DNA of 64,000 bases from Acetatifactor aquisgranensis (GTDB lineage: Bacteria > Bacillota > Clostridia > Lachnospirales > Lachnospiraceae), in the NCBI RefSeq assembly GCF_943193215.1, contig NZ_CALPDH010000001.1, forward strand, positions 124,001-188,000. The letters run 5' to 3'. This document shows positions 35,695 to 43,765 of this stretch, in pieces; the stretch's first letter is position 1; each line of letters starts with the position of its first letter. The notes beneath the pieces were generated by a model. It searched no databases, was not told the DNA's origin, and worked only from the letters and a program-made list of their open reading frames with translations. Both the position numbers and the translations under genes were made by a program.

Positions 35695-36519
35695 ATGCAG
35701 TCGCTAGAATTATATGAACAGAAGATTATCAGTGATTCCGAGTTTCCGGTCCAGATGTTCGTCAACGATGTGAGCAAGAAGACCTGGTATTTCACCCAGC
35801 ACTGGCATGAGCATATCGAGCTCCACTATGTGCTGGAGGGGAAGACTACGCTACGGCTGGGGCAGAGGGAGTTTCTTGCCAGGGAGGGAAATCTGGTCAT
35901 CGTCAACAGCAACGAGCTCCATGCGGGATACTGTGACGGAACCCATATGAGGGTATTGGTAATCATATTTGACATGAGCGATTTTTATAAGGAGCTGGCT
36001 GACAAGAATGTCATTTTTCAGTCTCTGGTGGAACAGGACGAGGCGATAGATGCCATCATGTCCGCCATCCAGAAAGAATACAGGGAGCAGAAAATCGGCT
36101 ACCGCCTGATCTGCAAGGGAGAACTGCTGCACTTAATCGTCCATCTGGCCCGGGAATACGCGGCAGAGGTGCTCACGGAGCGGGAGAGCGATAGCAGAAA
36201 GAGACGTTTGGAGCGGCTGAATACAGTGCTGGATTATATCCAGATGAATTATACCAAGCAGATCAGCAACAGGGAGTTGGCCGACATCATTCATCTCAGC
36301 GAGGACAGGTTCAACCATCTGTTCAAGGAAAGCATGGGAATGCCGCCGCTTCAGTACATGAACGAGGTTCGCATGAAGAAAGCCATGAACCTGCTCAAGA
36401 GAAAAGAGGGCACCGTGGTGGAAATCGCGGACAGCGTGGGATTTACGGATTATAATCATTTCGGGAGGCAGTTCAGACGGTATTACGGCTGTACGCCGTC
36501 GGAAATCCTGAAGAAATAG
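35695..36519 (+). CDS. AraC family transcriptional regulator
   Basis: A 274-residue regulator with an N-terminal cupin-type sugar-sensing domain (HWHEHIELHYVLEGK and an N-S-N-E-L-H-A-G-Y strand) and a C-terminal AraC double helix-turn-helix: ISNRELADIIHLSEDRFNHL, then GTVVEIADSVGFTDYNHFGR and FRRYYGCTPSEIL. GGAAGG lies upstream of the start. A terminator separates it from the sugar cluster behind it, on the same strand, which it most likely controls. Confidence 0.93.
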   Translation: MQSLELYEQKIISDSEFPVQMFVNDVSKKTWYFTQHWHEHIELHYVLEGKTTLRLGQREFLAREGNLVIVNSNELHAGYCDGTHMRVLVIIFDMSDFYKELADKNVIFQSLVEQDEAIDAIMSAIQKEYREQKIGYRLICKGELLHLIVHLAREYAAEVLTERESDSRKRRLERLNTVLDYIQMNYTKQISNRELADIIHLSEDRFNHLFKESMGMPPLQYMNEVRMKKAMNLLKRKEGTVVEIADSVGFTDYNHFGRQFRRYYGCTPSEILKK

Positions 36520-36563
36520 GTTTTGGTCAATTTTGAAAATAAATAGCAGAATCGTATGTATAA

Positions 36564-36602
36564 ACAGCAGAAAGAATCTATCTTCTTCTGCTGTCTTTTT
36601 TT
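36564..36602 (+). terminator. Terminator after the AraC gene
   Basis: Arms ACAGCAGAA (36564-36572) and TTCTGCTGT (36586-36594) followed by C and seven T. The sugar cluster downstream therefore needs its own promoter, which could lie in 36600-36640 (TATAAA-like box near 36629). Confidence 0.85.
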
Positions 36603-36651
36603 ATAATCAGTACAATAGGTGAATTTGTATAAAAGAAACGGAGGAGATATC

Positions 36652-37620
36652 ATGAAATTAGGTACATTGACGGTTGCGCTGGGAGATTTGCCCTTTGACG
36701 AGGCATGCAAGTTCCTGGCAGAGAGAGGCGTGCAGATGGTGGAAATCGGATGCGGCGGTTTCCCCGGCAAGGCTCACTGCGACGGGGCGGCTTTTCTGGC
36801 AGACCAGAGCAAGAGAGAGGCCCTTATGGAAACGCTGGATAAGTACCATCTGGAAATCAGCGCCCTGAGCAGCCATGGGAACATGATTCATCCCAATCCC
36901 GCCATAGCGGAAAAGTTCGAGCAGGATTTCGACAACGCCATCCTGCTTGCGGAGAAGCTGCATGTGCCGGTGGTGAACACTTTCTCGGGCTGCCCCGGAG
37001 GAAGCAAGGATGACAAGACTCCCAACTGGGTGACCTGCCCCTGGCCGGACGACTTCAGCGAGATTCTGGAGTATCAGTGGAATGAAGTGCTGATTCCCTA
37101 CTGGAAAAAGAAAGCGGCTTTCGCCCAGGCCCATGGCGTGAAAATTGCTTTTGAGCTGCATCCGGGTTTCTGCGTCTACAATACCAAGACCATGCTGCGC
37201 ATCCGCAGGGAAGTAGGGCCCCAGATCGGCGCGAATTTCGATCCCAGTCATCTGATCTGGCAGGGCATGGATCCCTGTGCTTCTATCAGGGAGCTTGGCA
37301 AGGAGGGAGCTATCTTCCATTTCCATGCCAAGGATACTCGCGTGGACGCCAGGAACACCGCTGTCAACGGCGTGCTGGATACTACCCATTACGGGGAAGA
37401 GCTGGAGAGGTCCTGGATTTTCCGCACGGTGGGCTATGGAAACGGCGAGGATTACTGGAGAGACATCATTTCCCAGCTGCGCATGGTGGGCTATGACTAT
37501 GCCATCAGCATAGAGCATGAGGACGGCCTGATGTCCGGCAGGGAGGGCCTGGAGAAAGCAATCAGTTTCCTGAAGAATGTATTGATATACGAAGACAGAG
37601 GGGCCATGTACTGGGCCTAG
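36652..37620 (+). CDS. Sugar phosphate isomerase/epimerase-type TIM barrel
   Basis: A 322-residue protein of the AP endonuclease 2 / xylose isomerase-like TIM-barrel family. Metal-binding positions are visible: the Glu in KIAFELHPGFC, the Asp and His in NFDPSHLIWQG, the His in IFHFHAKDT, and the Glu in AISIEHEDGLMS. It shares layout with inositol, keto-sugar and C-deglycosidase-type enzymes, but the reaction cannot be assigned. ATG 36652 is set by GGAGGAG 6 bases upstream. First gene of a five-gene cluster with two Gfo/Idh/MocA dehydrogenases. Confidence 0.88.
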   Translation: MKLGTLTVALGDLPFDEACKFLAERGVQMVEIGCGGFPGKAHCDGAAFLADQSKREALMETLDKYHLEISALSSHGNMIHPNPAIAEKFEQDFDNAILLAEKLHVPVVNTFSGCPGGSKDDKTPNWVTCPWPDDFSEILEYQWNEVLIPYWKKKAAFAQAHGVKIAFELHPGFCVYNTKTMLRIRREVGPQIGANFDPSHLIWQGMDPCASIRELGKEGAIFHFHAKDTRVDARNTAVNGVLDTTHYGEELERSWIFRTVGYGNGEDYWRDIISQLRMVGYDYAISIEHEDGLMSGREGLEKAISFLKNVLIYEDRGAMYWA

Positions 37621-37627
37621 CGCGCAA

Positions 37628-37668
37628 AGAAGTTCCAGGGCGTCAAAGTATGCCGCCCAAGAACTTCT
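37628..37668 (+). other. Structured intergenic element in the sugar cluster
   Basis: The 185-base gap after the first sugar gene starts with a clear hairpin: AGAAGTTC (37628-37635) pairs GAACTTCT (37661-37668), with an inner GGCG / CGCC stem and 3-base symmetric internal loop. No T-run follows. Further on, GCAGG / CCTGC arms (about 37770-37788) sit near the ribosome binding site of the next gene. No gene fits in the gap. Confidence 0.45.
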
Positions 37669-37805
37669 AAGCTGTACGCGGGAGAATGCCCAAGCGAATC
37701 CTGCTCGGGTTGCGCAGGGGTATCTGTTCGAACTTGCACCTTGGAATGCGAAAGTAAGCCCAAAGCGGGCAGGAGAATCATGCCTGCGGGCGAGGAGGTA
37801 TAGAA

Positions 37806-38858
37806 ATGAAGCATAAGATGGCCATTGTCGGTTTTGGAGGAATGGCAGGCTGGCATTATGATGAGATTCAGACCATTGAGGGGCTGGAGATTGCCGGCAT
37901 CTGGGACATCAAGGAAGAAAGGAGAGTCTATGCCGCTGGGGAGAAAGGGCTCCATGTGTACAGCAGTCTGGAGGATCTTTTGGCGGATCCGGAGACGGAT
38001 TTGGTGCTGATCGCTACGCCTAATGACGTACATAAGCCCGTGGCTATCGCCGCCATGGAGGCAGGCAAGAATGTGATCAGCGAGAAGCCCATCACCTTGA
38101 ATTCCGCGGATCTGCAGGAGATGATTGACGCCTCCGAACGGACCGGGCGGTTCCTGACAGTCCATCAGAACAGACGCTGGGACGAAGATTTCCTGACGGT
38201 AAAGAAAATCCTGGAGGAGGGGAAACTGGGAGAACTGTTCCGCATAGAGTCCAGAGTGCACGGCTCCAGAGGCATTCCCGGAGACTGGAGGCAGGAAAAG
38301 GAGCATGGCGGCGGAATGATTTTGGACTGGGGCGTCCATCTGTTGGATCAGCTGCTGCAGATATTTGCCGATGTGCCTGTAAAAAGCGTCTACGGAGTGG
38401 AGACCCATGTGACCAATCAGCTGGTGGACGATGGCTTCTACACGGAGATTACCTTTGAGAACGGCGTGACCGCTCTGGTGGAGGTAGGCACCAGCAATTT
38501 CATCTCCCTGCCCAGATGGTATGTGATGGGAGCGGACGGAACGGCAGTCATTGAAGACTGGTCCCTGAACGGGAAAATCGTGCGTGCGTCCGGCGTAGAT
38601 GAAAAGGACGTGGCGCCTGTGATTACCGCAGCCGGCCTGACCAAGACCATGGCTCCCAGAAGAGACGACAGCATCTTCACGGAAGAACTCCCCAAAGTCA
38701 AGAGCGATGTGAGGGATTTCTATTTCAACGTGATGGCCGTAATGGAGGGCAGGGAGGAAAGCCTGATTCGCCTGCCCGAGGTGATGCGCGTCATGAAGCT
38801 GATGGAAGCGATTCATAAATCGGCGGAGACAGGAGAAATCATAAAAGAGGCTATATAA
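37806..38858 (+). CDS. Gfo/Idh/MocA family oxidoreductase
   Basis: A 350-residue NAD(P)-dependent sugar dehydrogenase. N-terminal Rossmann fold (MAIVGFGGMAGWHYD), the family EKPIT motif (VISEKPITLN) with the catalytic-region Lys, and the C-terminal domain with DWGVHLLDQL, where Asp and His are the catalytic pair position. It likely oxidises or reduces a cyclic polyol or sugar at C3 or similar. GGAGG lies just upstream of the ATG. Part of the TIM-barrel/dehydrogenase cluster. Confidence 0.93.
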   Translation: MKHKMAIVGFGGMAGWHYDEIQTIEGLEIAGIWDIKEERRVYAAGEKGLHVYSSLEDLLADPETDLVLIATPNDVHKPVAIAAMEAGKNVISEKPITLNSADLQEMIDASERTGRFLTVHQNRRWDEDFLTVKKILEEGKLGELFRIESRVHGSRGIPGDWRQEKEHGGGMILDWGVHLLDQLLQIFADVPVKSVYGVETHVTNQLVDDGFYTEITFENGVTALVEVGTSNFISLPRWYVMGADGTAVIEDWSLNGKIVRASGVDEKDVAPVITAAGLTKTMAPRRDDSIFTEELPKVKSDVRDFYFNVMAVMEGREESLIRLPEVMRVMKLMEAIHKSAETGEIIKEAI

Positions 38859-38880
38859 AAAAGAAAGGTGGCTGAATCAT

Positions 38881-39645
38881 ATGGGAAAAATGGGAATTGC
38901 CGCACAGGTATATTCCGTGCGTGACGAGGCAGAGAAAGATTTTGCCGGAACCATGAAAGCGCTGAGAGAATGCGGCTATGAGGGCGTGGAACTGGCAGGA
39001 TTGTATGGATTGAGCCCGGAGACAGTCCGCGACTGCTTAAAGCAGCTGGGACTGGAAGCTGTCAGCGCCCATGTGGGACTGGAGCCGTTCATGGAGGATA
39101 TGGAGGGGACGGTAAAAGCCTACCAGACCATAGGCTGCAGCTACATCGGAATCCCCGGAATGTCCATGGACTGCCATTACGGCGGAGCGAAGTTCGAGGA
39201 TACCTGCCAGTTCATCAGGAAGCTGGCGGACTGCTGCGCGGAGCATGGAATCATATTGATGTACCACAATCATGACTTTGAATTCAAGAAGACGGATAAG
39301 GGCACCTGTTTCCTGGACGAACTGTTCGGCGCCGTGGAGGCTAAATGGCTGCAGACAGAGCAGGATACCTGCTGGGTGAATGTGGGCGGAGTAGACCCGG
39401 TGGCCTATCTGGAGAAATATAAGGGACGCTGCCCCGTGGTCCACATGAAGGACTTCATCCGAAACAATGGGGAAGTGGAGCAGGTGGCCCTGGGCGGAGG
39501 CGAGCAGGACAATGCCGCCATCGTGAAGAAAGCCGGGGAATGCGGCACGAAATGGCTGGTAGTGGAGCAGGATGACCATCCATACGGAGAACCGATGGAA
39601 AATATGGCAAAAAGCGCACAGTATCTGAAAGGAATCCTGGCCTGA
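38881..39645 (+). CDS. Sugar phosphate isomerase/epimerase-type TIM barrel
   Basis: A 254-residue TIM barrel of the same superfamily as the first gene but shorter and only distantly alike. N-terminal IAAQVYSVRDE (typical of IolE-like and keto-sugar isomerases), a YHNHDFEFK strand with metal-ligand Glu, WVNVGGVDP in place of the usual D-x-G-H, HMKDF, and VVEQDD with the last Glu. It follows the first dehydrogenase by 22 bases and is probably translated with it. Substrate unknown. Confidence 0.9.
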   Translation: MGKMGIAAQVYSVRDEAEKDFAGTMKALRECGYEGVELAGLYGLSPETVRDCLKQLGLEAVSAHVGLEPFMEDMEGTVKAYQTIGCSYIGIPGMSMDCHYGGAKFEDTCQFIRKLADCCAEHGIILMYHNHDFEFKKTDKGTCFLDELFGAVEAKWLQTEQDTCWVNVGGVDPVAYLEKYKGRCPVVHMKDFIRNNGEVEQVALGGGEQDNAAIVKKAGECGTKWLVVEQDDHPYGEPMENMAKSAQYLKGILA

Positions 39646-39790
39646 AGCGCTTCTCTGCGCCCGAGAGGCCGGGGAGAGCGACAGTAGGACATAGCGGAGC
39701 GTCACCAGACGGCCCAAGTAAAACACAACGCCTGCCTGTCCGGACACAGCCGGGCGATGCAGGTGCGGAGCATAAACAAGGAGGCTTAAA

Positions 39791-40870
39791 ATGAGGAAAT
39801 TAAGAGTAGGAATCGTAGGCTGCGGAGGAATCGCCAACGGAAAGCATCTCCCCGCAATGAAGAGGAACGGGAACTTCGAGTTCGTCGCGTTCTGTGACCT
39901 GATTGAGGAGAGGGCCCAGAAGGCCAAGGAAGAGTACGGCACAGAGGAGTCAAAGGTCTATACCGATTACAATGACCTGCTGAAAGAGGACATCGAGGCC
40001 GTCTATGTACTGACTCCCAACAGCGTCCATGCGCCCGTGAGCATCGCCGCCATGGAGGCCGGCAAGAACGTCATGTGCGAGAAGCCCATGGCGAAGACCT
40101 ACGCCGAGGCCAAGAAGATGGTGGAGACCGCCGAGCGCACCGGCAAGGTCCTGACCATCGGCTACCAGAGCCGTTACCGCGGGGATTCCGCCTATCTGAA
40201 GAGAGCCTGTGTGAACGGAGATTTGGGAGAGATTTATTACGCCAAGGCTCATGCCATCCGCAGGAGAGCCGTTCCCACCTGGGGCGTGTTCCTGGATGAG
40301 GAGAAGCAGGGCGGCGGTCCGTTGATCGACATCGGAACCCATGCGCTGGATCTGACCCTGTGGATGATGGACAACTATGAGCCTGAGATGGTGGCAGGCT
40401 CTGTATACCGGAAGCTTGCGGACCAGAAAGGGGATACCGGCAATGCCTGGGGCGACTGGGATCCGGAAATCTATACCGTAGAGGATTCCGCTTTCGGCTT
40501 CATCAAGATGAAGAACGGTGCTACTATCGTGCTGGAGTCCTCCTGGGCGCTGAACAGCCTGGACGTCAACGAGGCCAAGACTTCCCTGTGCGGCACCAAG
40601 GCGGGAGCCGACATGCTGGACGGCCTGCGGATCAACCGCGTGAACTATGGCAAGCAGTGTGTGGAGAAGCCCGAGTTGGCAGCCGGCGGCGCGGCGTTCT
40701 TTGACGGAAAGTCAGAAGCGCCTGAAGACATAGAGCAGAGGGTGTTCTACAATGCCATCGTAAACGGCGAGCCTTTGACCGTAGAGCCCAGACAGGCCAT
40801 GGTAGTGACCCAGATTCTGGAGGCCATCTACGAATCCGGCAAGAGCGGGAAGCCTGTATTTTTTGAATAA
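39791..40870 (+). CDS. Gfo/Idh/MocA family oxidoreductase
   Basis: A 359-residue dehydrogenase: Rossmann motif GIVGCGGIANGKH, CEKPMAKTYAEAKKM with the catalytic-region Lys, and DIGTHALDLTLWMMD with the Asp/His pair. It is a distinct enzyme from the one at 37.8 kb, with an insertion typical of the longer Gfo/Idh/MocA members. The pair could run opposite redox steps on the same sugar. AGGAGG precedes the start. A 145-base gap before it contains GC-rich stems but no gene. Confidence 0.93.
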   Translation: MRKLRVGIVGCGGIANGKHLPAMKRNGNFEFVAFCDLIEERAQKAKEEYGTEESKVYTDYNDLLKEDIEAVYVLTPNSVHAPVSIAAMEAGKNVMCEKPMAKTYAEAKKMVETAERTGKVLTIGYQSRYRGDSAYLKRACVNGDLGEIYYAKAHAIRRRAVPTWGVFLDEEKQGGGPLIDIGTHALDLTLWMMDNYEPEMVAGSVYRKLADQKGDTGNAWGDWDPEIYTVEDSAFGFIKMKNGATIVLESSWALNSLDVNEAKTSLCGTKAGADMLDGLRINRVNYGKQCVEKPELAAGGAAFFDGKSEAPEDIEQRVFYNAIVNGEPLTVEPRQAMVVTQILEAIYESGKSGKPVFFE

Positions 40871-40976
40871 TGACTGAATAATTTGCGGACAGGGACTATA
40901 GGTCTGTAGTGAAACGGCTGCTGTCTGCCCCCGTCCGGCGGGGCAGGCGGTGGCATTCGGGAAAGGATATGGAGCA

Positions 40977-41759
40977 ATGAAGCTTGGAAGAATCGCATGG
41001 TTTGAAGAGAAAGATTTCCAGAGCGCAAAAGAGCGCGGCATGGCGTTCATCGAACTGGATGTGAATGACAGGGCCCAGGAATTCCTGGACAATGTGGAAG
41101 TCATCCGGGGGAGGAGCCTGGAGTACCAGATACCTATCGGGGCTGTGGGCAGATGGGGGAGCGACCGCATCTGCAAGGACGGCATCCGTAAAGAGGAACT
41201 GGAACTGGAATATAAGCTGATTGATGCCGCAGCACAGCTGGAATGCGGAGTGTACATCACCGGCTGCAACCAGGTGGAAGAATTGTCCTACTATGAGAAC
41301 TGCGGCCTGGCAATCGCCTATTTTGAGAAGCTGATTGCCTACGGTGCGGAAAAGGGCGTAAAGATAGCGGTCTATAACTGCAGATGGAACAACTTCGTCT
41401 GCGACCCTATGGCCTATACCGTGATCATGGGGTACTTGAAAGACCTGTATATCAAATACGATCCCTCTCACTGCATCTATGCAGGAGGAGACTATCTGCA
41501 GGAGACCAGGGACTGGGGCGACAGATTTCTTCATGTGCATCTGAAGGGCTCCCTGGTGATCGGCGGCGAGCGCTACGATGATCCCCCCGCAGGTCTGGAC
41601 CAGACCAACTGGGGCGCGTTCCTGGCCATTCTGTATGCCAAGGGATACGACAAGGGCTTAAGCATCGAGCCTCACTCTGCCAACTGGAGAGGCGAGCTGG
41701 GAGAAAAGGGAATCGACTTCACGGTTCAGTACTTCCGCAATCTGATGCTCAAGGACTGA
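40977..41759 (+). CDS. Sugar phosphate isomerase/epimerase-type TIM barrel
   Basis: A 260-residue TIM barrel, third of this superfamily in the cluster. Seen: AVYNCRWNNFVCDP in the strand that normally holds a metal-ligand Glu, YDPSHCIYAGGDY, HVHLKGSL and LSIEPHSANW. The Glu of the first position seems replaced by Asn/Cys, so its metal site may differ. ATG 40977 is set by GGAAAGGATATGGAG upstream. Last gene of the cluster; a strong terminator follows. Confidence 0.85.
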   Translation: MKLGRIAWFEEKDFQSAKERGMAFIELDVNDRAQEFLDNVEVIRGRSLEYQIPIGAVGRWGSDRICKDGIRKEELELEYKLIDAAAQLECGVYITGCNQVEELSYYENCGLAIAYFEKLIAYGAEKGVKIAVYNCRWNNFVCDPMAYTVIMGYLKDLYIKYDPSHCIYAGGDYLQETRDWGDRFLHVHLKGSLVIGGERYDDPPAGLDQTNWGAFLAILYAKGYDKGLSIEPHSANWRGELGEKGIDFTVQYFRNLMLKD

Positions 41760-41789
41760 GACAGGGCATCTGTATAAAAGAATGTATGA

Positions 41790-41823
41790 AAAAGGGCCAT
41801 CGCAATATGCGGCGGCCCTTTTT
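41790..41823. terminator. Bidirectional terminator after the sugar cluster
   Basis: GGGCC (41794-41798) and GGCCC (41814-41818) with an inner CGC / GCG stem, flanked by an A-run on the left and five T on the right, so it can stop transcription from both the sugar cluster and the convergent holA. Confidence 0.88.
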
Positions 41824-41840
41824 GTGGCGATTATGTCTCA

Positions 41841-42815
41841 TTACAGCACAGACAATATGAGAATCTCCACGCTCATCTTATCGTTCATGCGCCCGGTCTT
41901 GACGGCCTCCTCGGCCTCCACGCACTTTTCCACGGCATCCCGCAGGGCTGCGGTCTTAAACTTCGCCGCCTGCCCGGCATACTTTCCTGCCACAAAGGGC
42001 GGAACCCCTATTTTGGAGGCAATGGTGCGGTTGTCGAATCCCTTTGCGCTCAATTCCTTTACCTGGAGCAGCATATTGCACTGCCTGGCTATCAGGAACA
42101 GAATGCGCATGGGCGGCTCTTTCAGGGCAAGCAGGTCATAGTACAGCTCCAGGGCCTGTTTCTGCTGCCTGGCGGCGATGGCGTTAATCATGTCGAAAAT
42201 GTGGTTGCTGACGCGGACGGTACAGACCGTTTCCACATCCTCAGCCGTGACCACGTCCCGCCCCATGCAGTAGCAGATCAGTTTCTCCAGCTCCATCTGG
42301 ATATTCTCCATGTCCGTGCCGGTCTTCGACAGGAACAGCTGCACTGTATTTTCCGTAATCTTCAGGTTTTCCCTCCCCAGAATGCCTGCCGCCCAGCGCT
42401 TTAAAGTATTCTCGTCCTGCTCGGCGAATTCTGCCGCGTAACCCTTTGCCTTCAGGGCCTTGTACAGCTTGCTGCGCTTGTCCACTTCGTTTTCCGTGAA
42501 GATGAAATAAGTGCTCTCACTGGGATTCGACATATATTCCGCCATTTTTTCACCGCCGGATTTGAACAGGCCGCTGTCAGTGATAAAAATGACACGTCTG
42601 TCAGCAAAGAATGGCATAGTCTCCGCCAAATCGATGATTTCCCCCACAGAAATGTCTTTTCCCTCAAAAAAATGGGTATTCATCGTGTCCCCCTCCTGGC
42701 AGAGGGCCCTTTGGAGTTTTTCCCGGTATTGTCTGCGCAGATACCGCTCCTCCCCATAGAGGAGATAGAACTGCCTGAAATTCTGTTGTCTGATATCTTC
42801 GTTGATCTGTCTCAT
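41841..42815 (-). CDS. holA: DNA polymerase III delta subunit
   Basis: A 324-residue clamp-loader subunit, usual length. HolA opens the beta sliding clamp together with delta-prime and tau/gamma. Visible: FYLLYGEERYLRRQYREKL at the N-terminus, the KTGTDMENIQMELEKLICY helix, the VSNHIFDMINAIA motif, and the FDNRTIASKIGVPPFVAGKY C-terminal region. In many Firmicutes holA follows comEC; here it lies opposite in direction, with the AraC gene and sugar cluster between them. A TTGACA / CACAAT promoter reads into it (42885-42856). Confidence 0.95.
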   Translation of the reverse strand: MRQINEDIRQQNFRQFYLLYGEERYLRRQYREKLQRALCQEGDTMNTHFFEGKDISVGEIIDLAETMPFFADRRVIFITDSGLFKSGGEKMAEYMSNPSESTYFIFTENEVDKRSKLYKALKAKGYAAEFAEQDENTLKRWAAGILGRENLKITENTVQLFLSKTGTDMENIQMELEKLICYCMGRDVVTAEDVETVCTVRVSNHIFDMINAIAARQQKQALELYYDLLALKEPPMRILFLIARQCNMLLQVKELSAKGFDNRTIASKIGVPPFVAGKYAGQAAKFKTAALRDAVEKCVEAEEAVKTGRMNDKMSVEILILSVL

Positions 42816-42855
42816 GTCCCGGCATTCCCTTCTGATGCGATTTCCTATGATACTT

Positions 42856-42885
42856 ATTGTGCCCTCTCGCCTGCCCTGCTGTCAA
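42856..42885 (-). promoter_or_regulatory. holA promoter
   Basis: On the minus strand TTGACA (42885-42880), 18 bases, CACAAT (42861-42856). The remainder of the 42816-43148 gap holds an AT-rich inverted repeat CAGAATT / AATTCTG (42913-42933) and the divergent Spo0A-like gene promoter, but no gene. Confidence 0.5.
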
Positions 42886-43044
42886 GCATAAATTGCAGGA
42901 GTCGTATTTTATCAGAATTTCAAAACAATTCTGGAAATATCAAAAATTATAGTTTTTTACACATCTTTTTGGAAAATGCGGTAGAATTTACTTTTATTTT
43001 GTATTCATTTCAGTGGTTTTTGGGGTTATCGCGGTGGATATCGG

Positions 43045-43074
43045 TTGCTGTAACAAAGGATTCTCTTTTATAAT
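43045..43074 (+). promoter_or_regulatory. Promoter of the Spo0A-like gene
   Basis: TTGCTG (43045-43050), 18 bases, TATAAT (43069-43074). The leader contains CGCGAGAA (about 43103) and TTTTCGCG (about 43129), which can pair just before the GAGGAGG site. No clear Spo0A box (TTTGTCGAATAAA) is seen. Confidence 0.55.
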
Positions 43075-43148
43075 GGGAAAGGACGAATTTAGACAATTTG
43101 TAACGCGAGAACAAAAAAAGTCCACGAATTTTCGCGAGGAGGTAAGAT

Positions 43149-43673
43149 ATGGAACAGCTGAATATCACAGCTACAAAGGACAACGAGAAGATATACAGGA
43201 TTCTGGGCGATTTGATGAACGGGGACAAGGAGTTCCAGATTATGATTACGGTGCCGTCCGGGAAAGGCGCTGTCCACAAAAGCGCATCCCAGGAACCGGT
43301 GAAGACGCAGACAGCGATGCGCAATCTGGAACAGGATGTCACCAACATGATACATGAGATAGGAGTTCCTGCACATATCAAAGGATACCAGTATCTGAGG
43401 GAGGCAATCATGATGTCCGTGGACGACCCGGCCATGATCAGCTCCATCACCAAGATTCTCTATCCCACCATAGCGAAGCGGTTCCAGACTACGCCCAGCC
43501 GTGTGGAGCGTGCCATCCGCCATGCCATCGAGGTGGCCTGGAGCAGAGGCAAGATGGAGACATTGGACGCGCTCTTCGGATATACCATCGACACAGGGAA
43601 AGGAAAGCCTACCAATTCGGAGTTCATCGCCCTGATCGCGGACAGGATAAGGCTTTCCTACCGGATGAAATAA
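43149..43673 (+). CDS. Spo0A C-terminal-domain protein without receiver
   Basis: A 174-residue protein. Residues from about 58 on match the DNA-binding effector domain of Spo0A: VTNMIHEIGVPAHIKGYQYL, LREAIMMSVDDPAMISSITK, the recognition region TPSRVERAIRHAIEVAW, and the FGYTIDTGKGKPTNSEFIAL end. The normal phospho-receiver of about 125 residues is absent; instead there are about 57 residues with an MEQLNITATKDNEKIYRILG start. It should bind 0A-type boxes without phosphorylation control, or act as a partner or competitor of full Spo0A. GAGGAGG precedes the ATG. Confidence 0.9.
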   Translation: MEQLNITATKDNEKIYRILGDLMNGDKEFQIMITVPSGKGAVHKSASQEPVKTQTAMRNLEQDVTNMIHEIGVPAHIKGYQYLREAIMMSVDDPAMISSITKILYPTIAKRFQTTPSRVERAIRHAIEVAWSRGKMETLDALFGYTIDTGKGKPTNSEFIALIADRIRLSYRMK

Positions 43674-43765
43674 AATGCCCTTTTATGTCGCTGGCTCAGA
43701 CGGCTTTGCAGTTTTCTGCTCCCGATGCTCTCGGGGACAGGAAACCGCATGGCTCGTCCGGACTG

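Noticed and set aside
33128..42815. The sugar cluster as a recent insertion between comEC and holA
   Set aside because: The two genes are adjacent in many Firmicutes, but here holA is in opposite direction and no repeats or integrase mark the ends, so the window alone cannot show an insertion.
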